A DNA stretch of 64,000 nucleotides, from the NCBI RefSeq assembly GCF_001298735.1, contig NZ_CYSP01000012.1, positions 80,818 through 144,817 on the forward strand, given 5' to 3'. Each line of letters starts with the position of its first letter. The first letter of the stretch is position 1. The stretch comes from Propionispora sp. 2/2-37. Lineage in GTDB: Bacteria > Bacillota > Negativicutes > Propionisporales > Propionisporaceae. The position numbers and the translations under genes are program-made. Below the pieces are notes generated by a model. It had not been told where the DNA came from, searched no databases, and saw only the letters and a program-made list of their open reading frames with translations. Shown in pieces: positions 35,951-44,798 of the stretch.

Positions 35951-37075
35951 TTAAAATTTCCTGGTAAAAAACTCATTATCTTCCAGCAAACTCTCCGGTG
36001 TATCAAAACCCAGCCTATGCAACAATTCAATGACATAGGGATTCTCTATCGGGGTCCTATAAATAGCTTTTCCCGCATATTCATTCACGTTGATTTTTGC
36101 CATTTCCTTATCAAGAATTACTTTAGGTCCTCCTACACAACCGCCGCCGCAGCCCATTCCCTCAAAAAAGTTGGCCGCTACCTTTCCCTGTACCAATTCA
36201 TTCATCATTTCTTTGCAGTTGGCCACCCCGTCCGCCATTCTTGTTTTAATGGTAATCTTCCGGTGCGGATTCAGTCGCTGAAGCGTACTTTGAACAGCAT
36301 CGCTGACACCGCCGGCTCTGGCATAAATCCGCCCTGCCCTGGACGAGTTTTCTTTTTCACGATCGGCGTAAGTTGTTAAATCCACCCGGAGCAGTTCAAA
36401 CAATTCTTTTGCCTCCTGAAAGGTCAGCACATGGTCAATCGCCCCTTTCAGATCCGGTTCTCTCGCTTCCTTCTTTTTAGCGATGCAGGGACCTAAAAAA
36501 ACGGTTACAGCCCCCGGGTGCAGAATTTTAACCGTACGGCCCGCCGCAATCATGGGTGATACGGTTGCCGGGACATGGGGCATCAAATCGCTGTACACCC
36601 TGCGGATCATCCCGATCCACATCGGGCAGCAGCAGCTGGTCAACTGATAGTCTTTCTCGGTAATAATATTTTTGTCAAACTCCAGTGCTTCTTTTATCGT
36701 GAGAATATCGGCAAAAACAGCCACCTCTACCATACCGTCAAAACCCAGTTCTCTAAAGGCATTACGCAGCATGCCCGGTGTCACCTGTTCGTCAAATTGT
36801 CCCAGAAAGGAAGGGGCAATCAGCACATAAGCTAAAGCCTGTTTCACGGCAAGCGTTTCCATGCAGGCTAGCACATCTTTCGAAATCTTTACGCTGCCTT
36901 CCCTGCTTTTTTGAATACATTGCGCTATCTCACCGGCTACCGGATGTTTTTCCGGATTAAACAGACAGTTAAGCTGACTTTTGTCAAACTCAGCTCCATA
37001 TTCTTCCGCACGGCTGGCTCCTTCCTGCCATGATTCTTCGACTATTTTGTTGTACAACTCTCTAAACGTGATCAT
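35951..37075 (-). CDS. [FeFe]-hydrogenase catalytic-domain protein
   Basis: A 374-residue protein with the three H-cluster motifs: TSCCCPMW (146-153), FLGPCIAKKKEA (with C197) and FFEGMGCGGGCVGG (C309, C313). Triple-Cys TSCCC is like group B hydrogenases. The N-terminal 2[4Fe-4S] and [2Fe-2S] domains of the usual bacterial enzymes are missing, leaving only scattered cysteines (37, 53, 71), so electrons would have to come from a separate carrier. No hydE/F/G or redox partner is next to it. A cobalamin riboswitch with terminator stands upstream on the same strand. A sensor or oxidoreductase role other than H2 production is possible. Confidence 0.78.
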   Translation of the reverse strand: MITFRELYNKIVEESWQEGASRAEEYGAEFDKSQLNCLFNPEKHPVAGEIAQCIQKSREGSVKISKDVLACMETLAVKQALAYVLIAPSFLGQFDEQVTPGMLRNAFRELGFDGMVEVAVFADILTIKEALEFDKNIITEKDYQLTSCCCPMWIGMIRRVYSDLMPHVPATVSPMIAAGRTVKILHPGAVTVFLGPCIAKKKEAREPDLKGAIDHVLTFQEAKELFELLRVDLTTYADREKENSSRAGRIYARAGGVSDAVQSTLQRLNPHRKITIKTRMADGVANCKEMMNELVQGKVAANFFEGMGCGGGCVGGPKVILDKEMAKINVNEYAGKAIYRTPIENPYVIELLHRLGFDTPESLLEDNEFFTRKF

Positions 37076-37220
37076 CCTGCTGACACTCCTTTACTGTCTC
37101 ATCTTGCTATATCCTTCCCTGCCGTAAACAGAAAAATCCTGTTTCTACTCTTCTGTTCCTAACCGTACCCGCGCCGGATGCACAAACAGCGCCCCACATC
37201 AACGAAAGGCGCTGTATAGC

Positions 37221-37251
37221 TAAAAAGCCCGGCACAATGACATATGCCGGG
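37221..37251 (-). terminator. terminator of the cobalamin riboswitch
   Basis: Stem CCCGGCA/TGCCGGG (37228-37234 and 37245-37251) followed on the minus strand by CTTTTTA, placed downstream of the aptamer as expected for transcription attenuation. Confidence 0.8.
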
Positions 37252-37309
37252 ATGAACAACACAGAAAAAACTGCGCAAATCCCCTCCCCATCGATCGCAG
37301 GTCAAACGG

Positions 37310-37476
37310 TGATTGTCCTATAGGCAGTTCTCCTGACTCTGGATCATAGTGCCTCCAAACCTTCCCGGAATTATTATTCCAGTGGCATACCCTGGATTTG
37401 CTCCCCATTACAGTGGCGGGACCGTGCCGGTTTTGCACCGGACTTCCCTATTAAGCCCTGAAGGGCACCTATAACG
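37310..37476 (-). ncRNA. cobalamin riboswitch
   Basis: On the minus strand the sequence has the conserved core in order: AGGGAAGTCCGGTG, a short loop to CCGGCACGGTCCCGCCACTG, the central GCCACTG, GGGAAGG with AGG, and the 3' element GAGTCAGGAGAACTGCC. This is a B12 box aptamer. A hairpin terminator follows at 37251-37221, and the [FeFe]-hydrogenase-like gene starts about 145 nt further. High cobalamin should therefore reduce its expression. Confidence 0.93.
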
Positions 37477-37591
37477 TAGTTTGAAATTATGAAATTATTA
37501 AAGTTTTCTCCTGACTTTGACTTTAACATCAATATGTTCTTATTTAGATACACCCTACCCAGGTATTAAGTGCCATTTTGTCGGCCGTTCC

Positions 37592-38779
37592 TCAGGGCAA
37601 ATAGGTAATGACTTCAGGCGTTATACTTAAATATTCGGGCCCGTTTTCTGTCATGACAAAGCTATTTTCCGTACCGACGGCGCCTTCGGGGAACACAAAC
37701 TTAGGCTCCAGCGCAAAAGTCATTCCCGGCTGGACCGGAGTTTTCATCCCCTTGGCAAAAACAGGCCACTCATCTAATTCCACGCCAATGCCATGGCCGA
37801 GAAATTTCACCTGATTTTGTTTGTAGCCCATGAAATAATCTTTATAACCCATTTCTTCAGCCAGGGTCAGAGCCAACAAGTAGGGTTCCTCCGCCGGAAT
37901 TCCCGGTTTCATTCTTTTCACTACTTCCTCCTGAATCTTCACGGCATCCGCAAACGCCTTCGTCATACGGGGAGTCAGTTCGCCTATACAGAACATCCGG
38001 GACTGGTCACCTGTGTACCCTTGAATAATGCAGGTGTAATCCAGATAAACCGGTTCATTGCGGTTTATTTTTTTCCATCCGGCCCCTTGAGGATTTGCCA
38101 CCGCCACTCCCGAACCACCCACCGGTCCGTCAAAATAACTTGGCGCAAAGCCACTGCTGCCGCTGCACACATTGCCATAGAAGAATTCCTGATTAAAAGC
38201 CCGCATTCTGCAACATCCCGAATAACCCCTCCTGCGCAATTCCGCTTCAAATAAAGCAGCAACTTCAATCTCGGCCATGCCCTCCCGTAAAAAGGAAGGT
38301 ACGGTTTGGAAGGCCTGGTCCATGACGTACAATGCGCTGCGGAGCAGTTCCAGTTCATAAGGTGATTTTATAGCGCGGGTTTCCTTAATGGCCGGTGAAA
38401 TATCAATCAGCTCTGCCTGCGGAAATATTTTTTTATAGGTTAGATAAAGATTAAACGGCAATACATCCAGCTCCAGTCCTATGCGTTTAAAGACCGTATG
38501 ACCAAATGCCGCCAATATGTCCGGTATTTCGCGCGGATGTTTAACCGGAACAATCTGTTGCAGCGACGATTCGTCTTTTCCCCGCTGTAAACTCTTTTTT
38601 ATCATGAGTACCGGCTCACCACTGGCCGGTATATACAAAAACGAACTTTGCACCGTTCCAGTAAAATAAAATAAATCACTGTTTAATAAAATAATGGCTC
38701 CGTCTACTTCCTTCCTGGATATTTTTCCCTGAAAATGCTGTATTCTTATGTCCAGTTCCTCTTTTGGTGTATACTGCAT
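37592..38779 (-). CDS. M24-family metallopeptidase (Xaa-Pro dipeptidase-like)
   Basis: A 395-residue creatinase/aminopeptidase P-type protein: an N-terminal creatinase domain (about 1-140) and a pita-bread M24 domain. Metal ligands fit PVYLDYTCIIQGYTGDQSRMF (two Asp), FLGHGIGVELDEWP (His), FALEPKFVFP (Glu) and the final GTENSFV (Glu). It probably cleaves Xaa-Pro peptides. It is monocistronic, with the riboswitch beginning after its stop. Confidence 0.87.
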   Translation of the reverse strand: MQYTPKEELDIRIQHFQGKISRKEVDGAIILLNSDLFYFTGTVQSSFLYIPASGEPVLMIKKSLQRGKDESSLQQIVPVKHPREIPDILAAFGHTVFKRIGLELDVLPFNLYLTYKKIFPQAELIDISPAIKETRAIKSPYELELLRSALYVMDQAFQTVPSFLREGMAEIEVAALFEAELRRRGYSGCCRMRAFNQEFFYGNVCSGSSGFAPSYFDGPVGGSGVAVANPQGAGWKKINRNEPVYLDYTCIIQGYTGDQSRMFCIGELTPRMTKAFADAVKIQEEVVKRMKPGIPAEEPYLLALTLAEEMGYKDYFMGYKQNQVKFLGHGIGVELDEWPVFAKGMKTPVQPGMTFALEPKFVFPEGAVGTENSFVMTENGPEYLSITPEVITYLP

Positions 38780-39113
38780 GCTGCAACGCCCTTTCCTGAT
38801 TTTCCAACAAAAAGTTTCAAAAAACCCCTAGTAATATTTTACCATTATACTTTCTGTTTTACAAAAAGCAGTTATATATATCGAAAAGAAAAACAACCCC
38901 CTTATCCTAAAGGGGCCATTTTCTCATCTGCGGATGAAAATCCCAGTAAGTGAGGACAGTTCACTACGGTTTTAATTAAGTTATTGAAGAATATAGCCGA
39001 ACTGCATAGCATAAAAACCCGCTCCGGATTTCCGAAGCGGGTTTTTTATGCTAACCTGCCATTTTTTCTTTATCTTTCTCGGTCATAAATACTCAGTTTT
39101 GGGCTTCCAGCCG
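38780..39113. other. intergenic region with a terminator
   Basis: No gene. A small hairpin CCCCTTATCCTAAAGGGG is near 38899 and a strong terminator at 39008-39052. Confidence 0.4.
39008..39052 (-). terminator. terminator of the YkuS-like gene
   Basis: A long stem (AGCATAAAAACCCGCT against AGCGGGTTTTTTATGCT), able to act in both directions. Confidence 0.85.
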
Positions 39114-39347
39114 TCAGTGAAGCGCCTCCACACGGGACACGACTTGATCTGGTGTCATGCCGGCTGCATCAATCACCGGGGCCTTATTCACGGTATTTTG
39201 AATATCCATAAGATTACTATCCATCCCCATTACGACACACGCTAAAATATTCTCTTTACTGTTTGGACTTACTACGGTATATCCTTTGTTTTTAAGTGCC
39301 TGCTTAATGGTTGACAAATTATCTTCTACAGCAACTATCTTTGCCAC
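39114..39347 (-). CDS. YkuS-family (UPF0180) small protein
   Basis: A 77-residue protein starting MAKIVAVEDNLSTIKQALKNKGY and continuing with VVMGMDSNLMDIQN and AAGMTPDQVV, the pattern of the YkuS family of spore-forming Firmicutes. The function is unknown. Start is GTG after GGGAGG. Confidence 0.75.
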   Translation of the reverse strand: MAKIVAVEDNLSTIKQALKNKGYTVVSPNSKENILACVVMGMDSNLMDIQNTVNKAPVIDAAGMTPDQVVSRVEALH

Positions 39348-39407
39348 GAAAATGCCTCCCTTTTAGTTTGCTTACAGTTTAGTCATATAGTTCCCCTTCA
39401 TGGTAAA

Positions 39408-39444
39408 AAAAATCCCAGCCCGCTATTCGCCGGGCTGGATTTTT
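39408..39444 (-). terminator. terminator of the HExxGH protein gene
   Basis: Stem CCAGCCCG/CGGGCTGG (about 39415-39422 and 39431-39438) with flanking A and T tracts. Confidence 0.75.
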
Positions 39445-39501
39445 ACAGATTTAGATTTATTTTAAGAAATTGCTAAGTAAGTCCGAGCTGTAAAAACCTC
39501 A

Positions 39502-40875
39502 TTAATTTTTCCGGACGGCAGCTATCTCTTTCGTTGGATAATAAAGAAAATGTCTCGTAATATTGCCCGGATGCTTTACCAATAATGGTCCCCATGCAGG
39601 ATTGGTGTCGTGCATTACTTTTAACAGGGAAACCATTCGTTTGAAAATAGTATCAATGTCAGCCCCGCCGGTAAGCGATTCGGTAACGGCGGCAGCAACT
39701 ACGTGGGCGGCGTAGAAACCTGATTTATATTCTTCGGTCAATGATTCGGCAGTTTTTAATATTGTACGTAAGTAAACTGAAATGGCTTCATCTGTATTTC
39801 TCCAATTTTGAATCTGATCAAGGCTATGATTTTCAAGGCTTTCCAGCTTAGTTTGCATGATGGTGCCGGCAACAATTTTTGCCGACTGTTTTGCTATCTC
39901 GTTGTCAATAGCTTTTCCTGCCAACTGGATGGCAGATAAGTCTTTATTCGTTTCGGCTTCAATGACTCTTTCCCATTCTTTGGCCTGATCAAAAATGAGC
40001 AGGCCTGTCGCATAGGCTCCCAAATACCCCCTGAGAATATCGGCAGGATGAGTATCTCCTGCTGGACCTACATTACGCAGCTGTGCCTTGCCGGTATAGG
40101 CTGCATCCATCCCTCGGATATACCCTATGAGGCCTATCGCCGCCGCAGGACCTAGATTCAGAATGCCTAAAACATCCGAGGCAGTCTCATCAATCCGCGA
40201 CGACCAATATTCAGCTAAATCGGCGCTAATGTTATTTTGGATTAATGTATTTTTAACCGCATTTGCCAATTCATCGGTCAATCCAATATCCGCGTGGAGA
40301 ACATCATGTCCGCAAACTTCATGGGGAATACAAGCCCAAGCCAAAAGCCCTGATTCCGCATGAACAGGAGGTATGCTTACAATAGCCGTTTCCAGACCAA
40401 AAGAAGCAGTGGCATCCACCGGCCACGTATATGGTCCATTCTCCGGTGCCCCCCACTTTACAAGGGCCGGGACTGTACTCAAATCAGGAGCTTTGACCCC
40501 AACCCGGTCCTCGGCACTTAAGAAACCATCATATAAATCACTGACAACTTCCTGAAATGCACTCGTAGCTAAACTATTGTACTCTTCTCCCCGTTCCAGA
40601 ATGGCCTGGGCAATATCCAGCATTAGCCGGGCAATTCCGGTCTGTTGCCGGTCCATTAAAAGTATCCTCGTAAAACCGCTCCTCCCTAATTTAGTCAGGG
40701 TTTGGCTAAAAGGTTCTACCACCGCATTTTTATAAAGGGCTGGAAATTTGTCTTTTGCAGCTTCCAACCGGCCCCGCAATTGATCGTAATCGGTCGGGGC
40801 ATTCGGAGCCTGCAAATTGGTAAGCACCGCCTTTCTGACATCCTCTATACAACTTGAAAGGTTGGAAATATCCAT
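39502..40875 (-). CDS. putative HExxGH zinc metallopeptidase, family not recognised
   Basis: A 457-residue soluble protein with no signal peptide. I do not recognise the family. Residues 185-190 read HEVCGH, an HExxxH-type pair, followed by Asp 191, and 40 residues later a helix contains DETASD (E230, D234), which fits the third zinc ligand of gluzincins. A motif ARLMLDIAQAI and a hydrophobic GPAAAIGLIGYI helix surround it. The C-terminal part (350-457) is helical. ATG follows AAGGAGG. It is transcribed alone. Peptidase activity is inference from the motif. Confidence 0.5.
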   Translation of the reverse strand: MDISNLSSCIEDVRKAVLTNLQAPNAPTDYDQLRGRLEAAKDKFPALYKNAVVEPFSQTLTKLGRSGFTRILLMDRQQTGIARLMLDIAQAILERGEEYNSLATSAFQEVVSDLYDGFLSAEDRVGVKAPDLSTVPALVKWGAPENGPYTWPVDATASFGLETAIVSIPPVHAESGLLAWACIPHEVCGHDVLHADIGLTDELANAVKNTLIQNNISADLAEYWSSRIDETASDVLGILNLGPAAAIGLIGYIRGMDAAYTGKAQLRNVGPAGDTHPADILRGYLGAYATGLLIFDQAKEWERVIEAETNKDLSAIQLAGKAIDNEIAKQSAKIVAGTIMQTKLESLENHSLDQIQNWRNTDEAISVYLRTILKTAESLTEEYKSGFYAAHVVAAAVTESLTGGADIDTIFKRMVSLLKVMHDTNPAWGPLLVKHPGNITRHFLYYPTKEIAAVRKN

Positions 40876-41293
40876 GCTCTTGCCTCCTTTGTAATTGCTG
40901 ACCTAATTTGGTCCGTATTATCTTCATACAAAAATTACAATAACCTCCTTATTTATATGATTCTATAAAAACACGTTTATCCTTCTAAATTTTTATATTT
41001 TTTACAATAAATGTATTTTGTTTATTCATAATCCGGCTCAGTACAATTTAAAGCAACGTGCCATACCTATCAGCATGAAAAATCAATGTTTTAGTTTGAC
41101 TTGCCGACCTTTAATTGTAATAACAAACAGCCTGCGAAATTTTAATCCCGCAGGCTGTTTGTCCTCCCCGGCAGGCTTTACACAGCTAACCCCCAATTTA
41201 TAACCAACCGGAGATCATTTTCCCTTACCTGTCATAAATTTGTCATGATTTCCCTCTAAACTGAAATCATCAAAGAGGAAGGTTAGGTGAAGT
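40876..41293. other. intergenic region
   Basis: A/T-rich; contains the hairpin at 41124-41161 and the leader of the secreted-protein gene. No further ORF recognised. Confidence 0.4.
41124..41161. terminator. 13-bp stem-loop
   Basis: CAAACAGCCTGCG at 41124-41136 pairs exactly with 41149-41161. No gene on either strand ends next to it, so its transcript is unclear; it could end a short unannotated RNA. Confidence 0.55.
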
Positions 41294-41770
41294 ATGAAGA
41301 AAAGTTTTATTCTTGTCATGGTTGCACTGTTTATGCTGGTATTTACGGGAAGCGTTTTTGCTGCGTCATGGTCTCCTGATTTCGGTAAACCAAGGGCATT
41401 GGAAGCGGCCAAAAACCAGGGCTATTTTATTTGGCAGGACAAGAATGGAATTCATCTCCGGACAACTGCCAAGGGAGGAACACATGTCTTCAGAGGAATC
41501 ATACAAACAAACGGCCAATTTACAGACATCAACAAAACGCGATTAGAAAAGAAGGATACATTTAAGCTGGTCAACCCTTTTAAGAATAAAATCGAGTTTC
41601 GGTTTAATACTGCCAACGGGGTAGACGGTTTCGATTTTGACGTGGCCGATGGCAAAAAAGTTCAATTTGAACTGTTTATGGATGGGCAAAGAATTTCTTC
41701 AGACAAAATTTACATAGGAGAAGATAATTGGCATCCCGAAACAAATAAATTTAAAATTTATAGATCATAG
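41294..41770 (+). CDS. small secreted protein of unknown function
   Basis: A 158-residue protein with an N-terminal signal peptide (MKKSFILVMVALFMLVFTGSVFAA, cut likely after VFA). The mature part has repeated beta-strand patterns (GIHLRTTAKGGTHVFRGII, KIEFRFNTANGVDGFDFDVADGKKVQFELFMDG in landmarks GVDGFDFDV and VQFELFMDG), suggesting a single beta-sandwich. I recognise no family and see no cysteines or anchor. The ribosome site is weak (GGAAGG some distance upstream). A 29-bp perfect hairpin follows. Confidence 0.7.
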   Translation: MKKSFILVMVALFMLVFTGSVFAASWSPDFGKPRALEAAKNQGYFIWQDKNGIHLRTTAKGGTHVFRGIIQTNGQFTDINKTRLEKKDTFKLVNPFKNKIEFRFNTANGVDGFDFDVADGKKVQFELFMDGQRISSDKIYIGEDNWHPETNKFKIYRS

Positions 41771-41794
41771 AGAAATCCCGGTATCTGTGGATTT

Positions 41795-41855
41795 CAGGTT
41801 GAAGACAAATATGCACTTTACGCCAAGCGTAAAGTGCATATTTGTCTTCAACCTG
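41795..41855. terminator. 29-bp perfect hairpin between convergent genes
   Basis: Arms 41795-41823 and 41827-41855 are exact reverse complements with a 3-nt CAA loop. It probably serves as a bidirectional terminator for the secreted-protein gene and leuB, though the length and lack of mismatches are unusual. Confidence 0.7.
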
Positions 41856-41896
41856 TCTCTCCAAGAGGAGAAAAGTTAATTGCCCGCAATATTCTT

Positions 41897-42970
41897 TTAT
41901 AACGCTGCCAGTACCAGTTCACCCATCCGTTTTGTCCCCACTTTTTCCGTCCCCTGGGTCCAGATATCACCGGTTCGATAGCCCCGTTTCAATACACTTT
42001 CCACGGCAGTTTCAATCTCGCGGGCCGCAGCACTTAGACCGAGCGAAAACTCAAACAGCATGGCTGCCGACAAAATTTGCGCCAGCGGGTTTGCCAGATC
42101 CTGTCCGGCAATATCAGGTGCCGAGCCGTGGATAGGCTCATACATGCCAAAGCTGTCCTCACGTACGCTGGAGGAAGCCAGCATGCCGATGGAACCGGTA
42201 ATCATGGACGCTTCGTCGGATAAAATATCGCCAAACATATTGCTGGTAACAATAACATCGAATTGTGCCGGATTTTTAACCAGCTGCATAGCCGCATTAT
42301 CCACATACATATAGTTTAACTCGACAGTGGGATAATGTTTCGCCACTTTGACAACCACTTCGCGCCAAAGTCTGGAGGACTCCAGGATGTTGGCTTTATC
42401 GACCAGCGTAACTTTTTTGCGGCGCAAAAGAGCAGCCTCAAAAGCATTTTTGGCAATCCGGGCAATTTCAAATTCATTGTACACTTCACTGTCATAAGCG
42501 GTAGCATAGCCGTCCACAGTCGTGCGTCCGCGGTCGCCAAAGTAAATGCCGCCCGTTAATTCCCGAACGATCAGCACGTCCACGCCCTGGGCGATAATCG
42601 AATCTTTCAGCGGTGAAGCACCCTTTAGGGCATCATAAATTTTTACCGGTCGCAGATTCGCATACAGGCCAAGGCCGCTGCGCAGCCCTAAAAGAGCTTT
42701 TTCCGGACGCTGATTGCCGCCAAGATTATCCCACTTGGGACCGCCTACCGCCCCCAGCAGGACGGCATCGGAATGCTGACAGGTTTCCAGCGTTGCAGCC
42801 GGAAGGGGTTCACCGTATTTGTCAATAGCGCAGCCGCCTGCCAGCACCTCGGTGAAGTTTAGTTTTACATCATGTTTAGCCGCCACTTTTTCCATGACCT
42901 TAAGCGCTACGGCAGTTACTTCCACACCAATACCGTCGCCGGGGATTACGGCAATGTCATATTCTTTCAT
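41897..42970 (-). CDS. leuB: 3-isopropylmalate dehydrogenase
   Basis: A 357-residue beta-decarboxylating dehydrogenase: [37 protein letters not shown] and the C-terminal [18 protein letters not shown] are all present. It converts 3-isopropylmalate (and methylmalate-type analogues of the citramalate route) by oxidative decarboxylation. The ATG overlaps the leuD stop by one base (TAATG). It is the last gene of cimA-leuC-leuD-leuB. Confidence 0.96.
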   Translation of the reverse strand: MKEYDIAVIPGDGIGVEVTAVALKVMEKVAAKHDVKLNFTEVLAGGCAIDKYGEPLPAATLETCQHSDAVLLGAVGGPKWDNLGGNQRPEKALLGLRSGLGLYANLRPVKIYDALKGASPLKDSIIAQGVDVLIVRELTGGIYFGDRGRTTVDGYATAYDSEVYNEFEIARIAKNAFEAALLRRKKVTLVDKANILESSRLWREVVVKVAKHYPTVELNYMYVDNAAMQLVKNPAQFDVIVTSNMFGDILSDEASMITGSIGMLASSSVREDSFGMYEPIHGSAPDIAGQDLANPLAQILSAAMLFEFSLGLSAAAREIETAVESVLKRGYRTGDIWTQGTEKVGTKRMGELVLAAL

Positions 42971-43476
42971 TAATTTTTCCCCCAAGCCACTTTATTCTCT
43001 CTTACGCAGTTAACCAGACCGTCGTTATCCATAATATTGATCATGAATTCCGGGAAAGGCTGGGACTTATACTCCTTGCCCAGCGTAAGGTTTTTTATTA
43101 CGCCTGTTTTAAAATCCACTTCCAGCTTATGTCCGGTTGCCGCATCATTAACCGCTTCTTCGCATTCCAGAATAGGAAACCCGATATTAATGGAATTACG
43201 ATAAAAAATACGGGCAAAGCTTTTGGCGATTACGCAGGAAACACCGGCGGCCTTAATGGAAATCGGAGCATGTTCCCGGGAGGAACCGCAGCCGAAATTA
43301 CGTCCGCCGACGACAATATCTCCTTTTTTCAATTTTTTAAGAAAATCAACATCCAGGTCTTCCATGCAGTGTTTCGCCAAATCGGCCGGATCGGAAGAGT
43401 TCAGATACCGGGCCGGAATAATGACATCGGTATCAATATTATCACCATATTTTAAAACGTCACCCACCGCTTTCAT
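42970..43476 (-). CDS. leuD: isopropylmalate isomerase small subunit
   Basis: A 168-residue small subunit with the short prokaryotic form motif [20 protein letters not shown] and [19 protein letters not shown]. With LeuC it interconverts 2- and 3-isopropylmalate and, in the citramalate path, citramalate and methylmalate. ATG follows GAGGAGG, directly after leuC. Confidence 0.95.
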   Translation of the reverse strand: MKAVGDVLKYGDNIDTDVIIPARYLNSSDPADLAKHCMEDLDVDFLKKLKKGDIVVGGRNFGCGSSREHAPISIKAAGVSCVIAKSFARIFYRNSINIGFPILECEEAVNDAATGHKLEVDFKTGVIKNLTLGKEYKSQPFPEFMINIMDNDGLVNCVRENKVAWGKN

Positions 43477-43477
43477 C

Positions 43478-44746
43478 TTACATTACCTCCTCTGGGGATA
43501 CTATTTTTCCGGCAACCGCCGAAGCCGCCGCCACCGCCGGGCTGGACAGGTAGACTTCACTGTTGGGATGCCCCATTCGACCGACAAAATTCCGGTTGGT
43601 CGTAGCCAAAGCCCGTTCACCTTCCGCTAAAATGCCCATATGGCCGCCCAGACAGGGACCGCAGGTAGGGGTACTAAACACACCGCCGGCTTCGACAAAA
43701 ATCTTCGCCAAACCTTCTTCCATTGCCTGGATGAAAATGTCCTGCGTACCGGGGAATATAATCAACCGCACACCCTTTTTGACTTTTTTGCCTTTTAGGA
43801 TGGAAGCCGCAATGCGCAAATCATCCATACGTCCGTTGGTGCAAGAACCGATTACCACCTGATCGATAGCTACATCGCCGACTTGATCAATCGTCCGGGT
43901 ATTCTCCGGTAAATGAGGAAAGGCGACCGTCGGTTTTAAGGTGCTCAGATCAATCTCAATTACCCGGCTGTACTTGGCATCGGCATCGGCTGCAAAAATC
44001 CTTGGCGTTCTGGTGGTACGGCCCTTAACGTATTCCAGCGTCTTTTCATCCACCGGGAAAATGCCGTTTTTGGCACCGGCTTCAATGGCCATATTGGCAA
44101 TGGTAAAACGGTCATCCAGTGAAAGCGCCGCTACTCCTTCACCGCTAAACTCCATTGACTGGTACAGCGCTCCGTCAACACCGATCATGCCAATGATGTG
44201 CAGGATGACGTCCTTGCCGCTTACCCATTTGGATGGTTTTCCTTTCAATACAAACTGTATGGCATCGGGAACTTTAAACCAGGCATACCCGGTGGCCATG
44301 CCGCCGGCCATATCGGTACTGCCGACACCGGTAGAAAAGGCGCCCAGGGCTCCGTAAGTACAAGTATGGGAGTCCGCGCCGATAATAACATCGCCAGGAA
44401 TAGCCAGCCCTTTTTCCGGCAGCAGACAGTGTTCGATGCCCATTTCCCCTACTTCAAAATAATTGGTAATTTCGTGCTTATGAGCAAACTCACGTACCAT
44501 TTTGGCGTGTTCTGCCGACTTGATATCCTTGTTCGGCGTAAAATGGTCCGGCACCAGCGCCACTTTATCTTTATCAAAAACAGTGGCGGCTTTCATTTCG
44601 TTAAACGCCTTAATAGCTACCGGTGTGGTGACATCGTTCCCCAGCACCAAATCCAGTTTGGCACTGATCAGTTGTCCTGCCTCCACATAGTCAAGTCCGG
44701 CAGCTGACGCAAAAATCTTTTGAGTCATTGTCATTGGTTTTCCCAT
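43478..44746 (-). CDS. leuC: isopropylmalate isomerase large subunit
   Basis: A 422-residue aconitase-family protein. The Fe-S cysteines appear in VIGSCTNGR and [12 protein letters not shown], and [23 protein letters not shown] is the substrate region. The ATG at 44746 has AAGGGGG upstream; the longer reading from 44791 is not supported. It lies 52 bp after cimA. Confidence 0.95.
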   Translation of the reverse strand: MGKPMTMTQKIFASAAGLDYVEAGQLISAKLDLVLGNDVTTPVAIKAFNEMKAATVFDKDKVALVPDHFTPNKDIKSAEHAKMVREFAHKHEITNYFEVGEMGIEHCLLPEKGLAIPGDVIIGADSHTCTYGALGAFSTGVGSTDMAGGMATGYAWFKVPDAIQFVLKGKPSKWVSGKDVILHIIGMIGVDGALYQSMEFSGEGVAALSLDDRFTIANMAIEAGAKNGIFPVDEKTLEYVKGRTTRTPRIFAADADAKYSRVIEIDLSTLKPTVAFPHLPENTRTIDQVGDVAIDQVVIGSCTNGRMDDLRIAASILKGKKVKKGVRLIIFPGTQDIFIQAMEEGLAKIFVEAGGVFSTPTCGPCLGGHMGILAEGERALATTNRNFVGRMGHPNSEVYLSSPAVAAASAVAGKIVSPEEVM

Positions 44747-44798
44747 GGATGAATCCCCCTTATCATTACTCGTCCGGTAAACCGTCATCACGTAAAAG

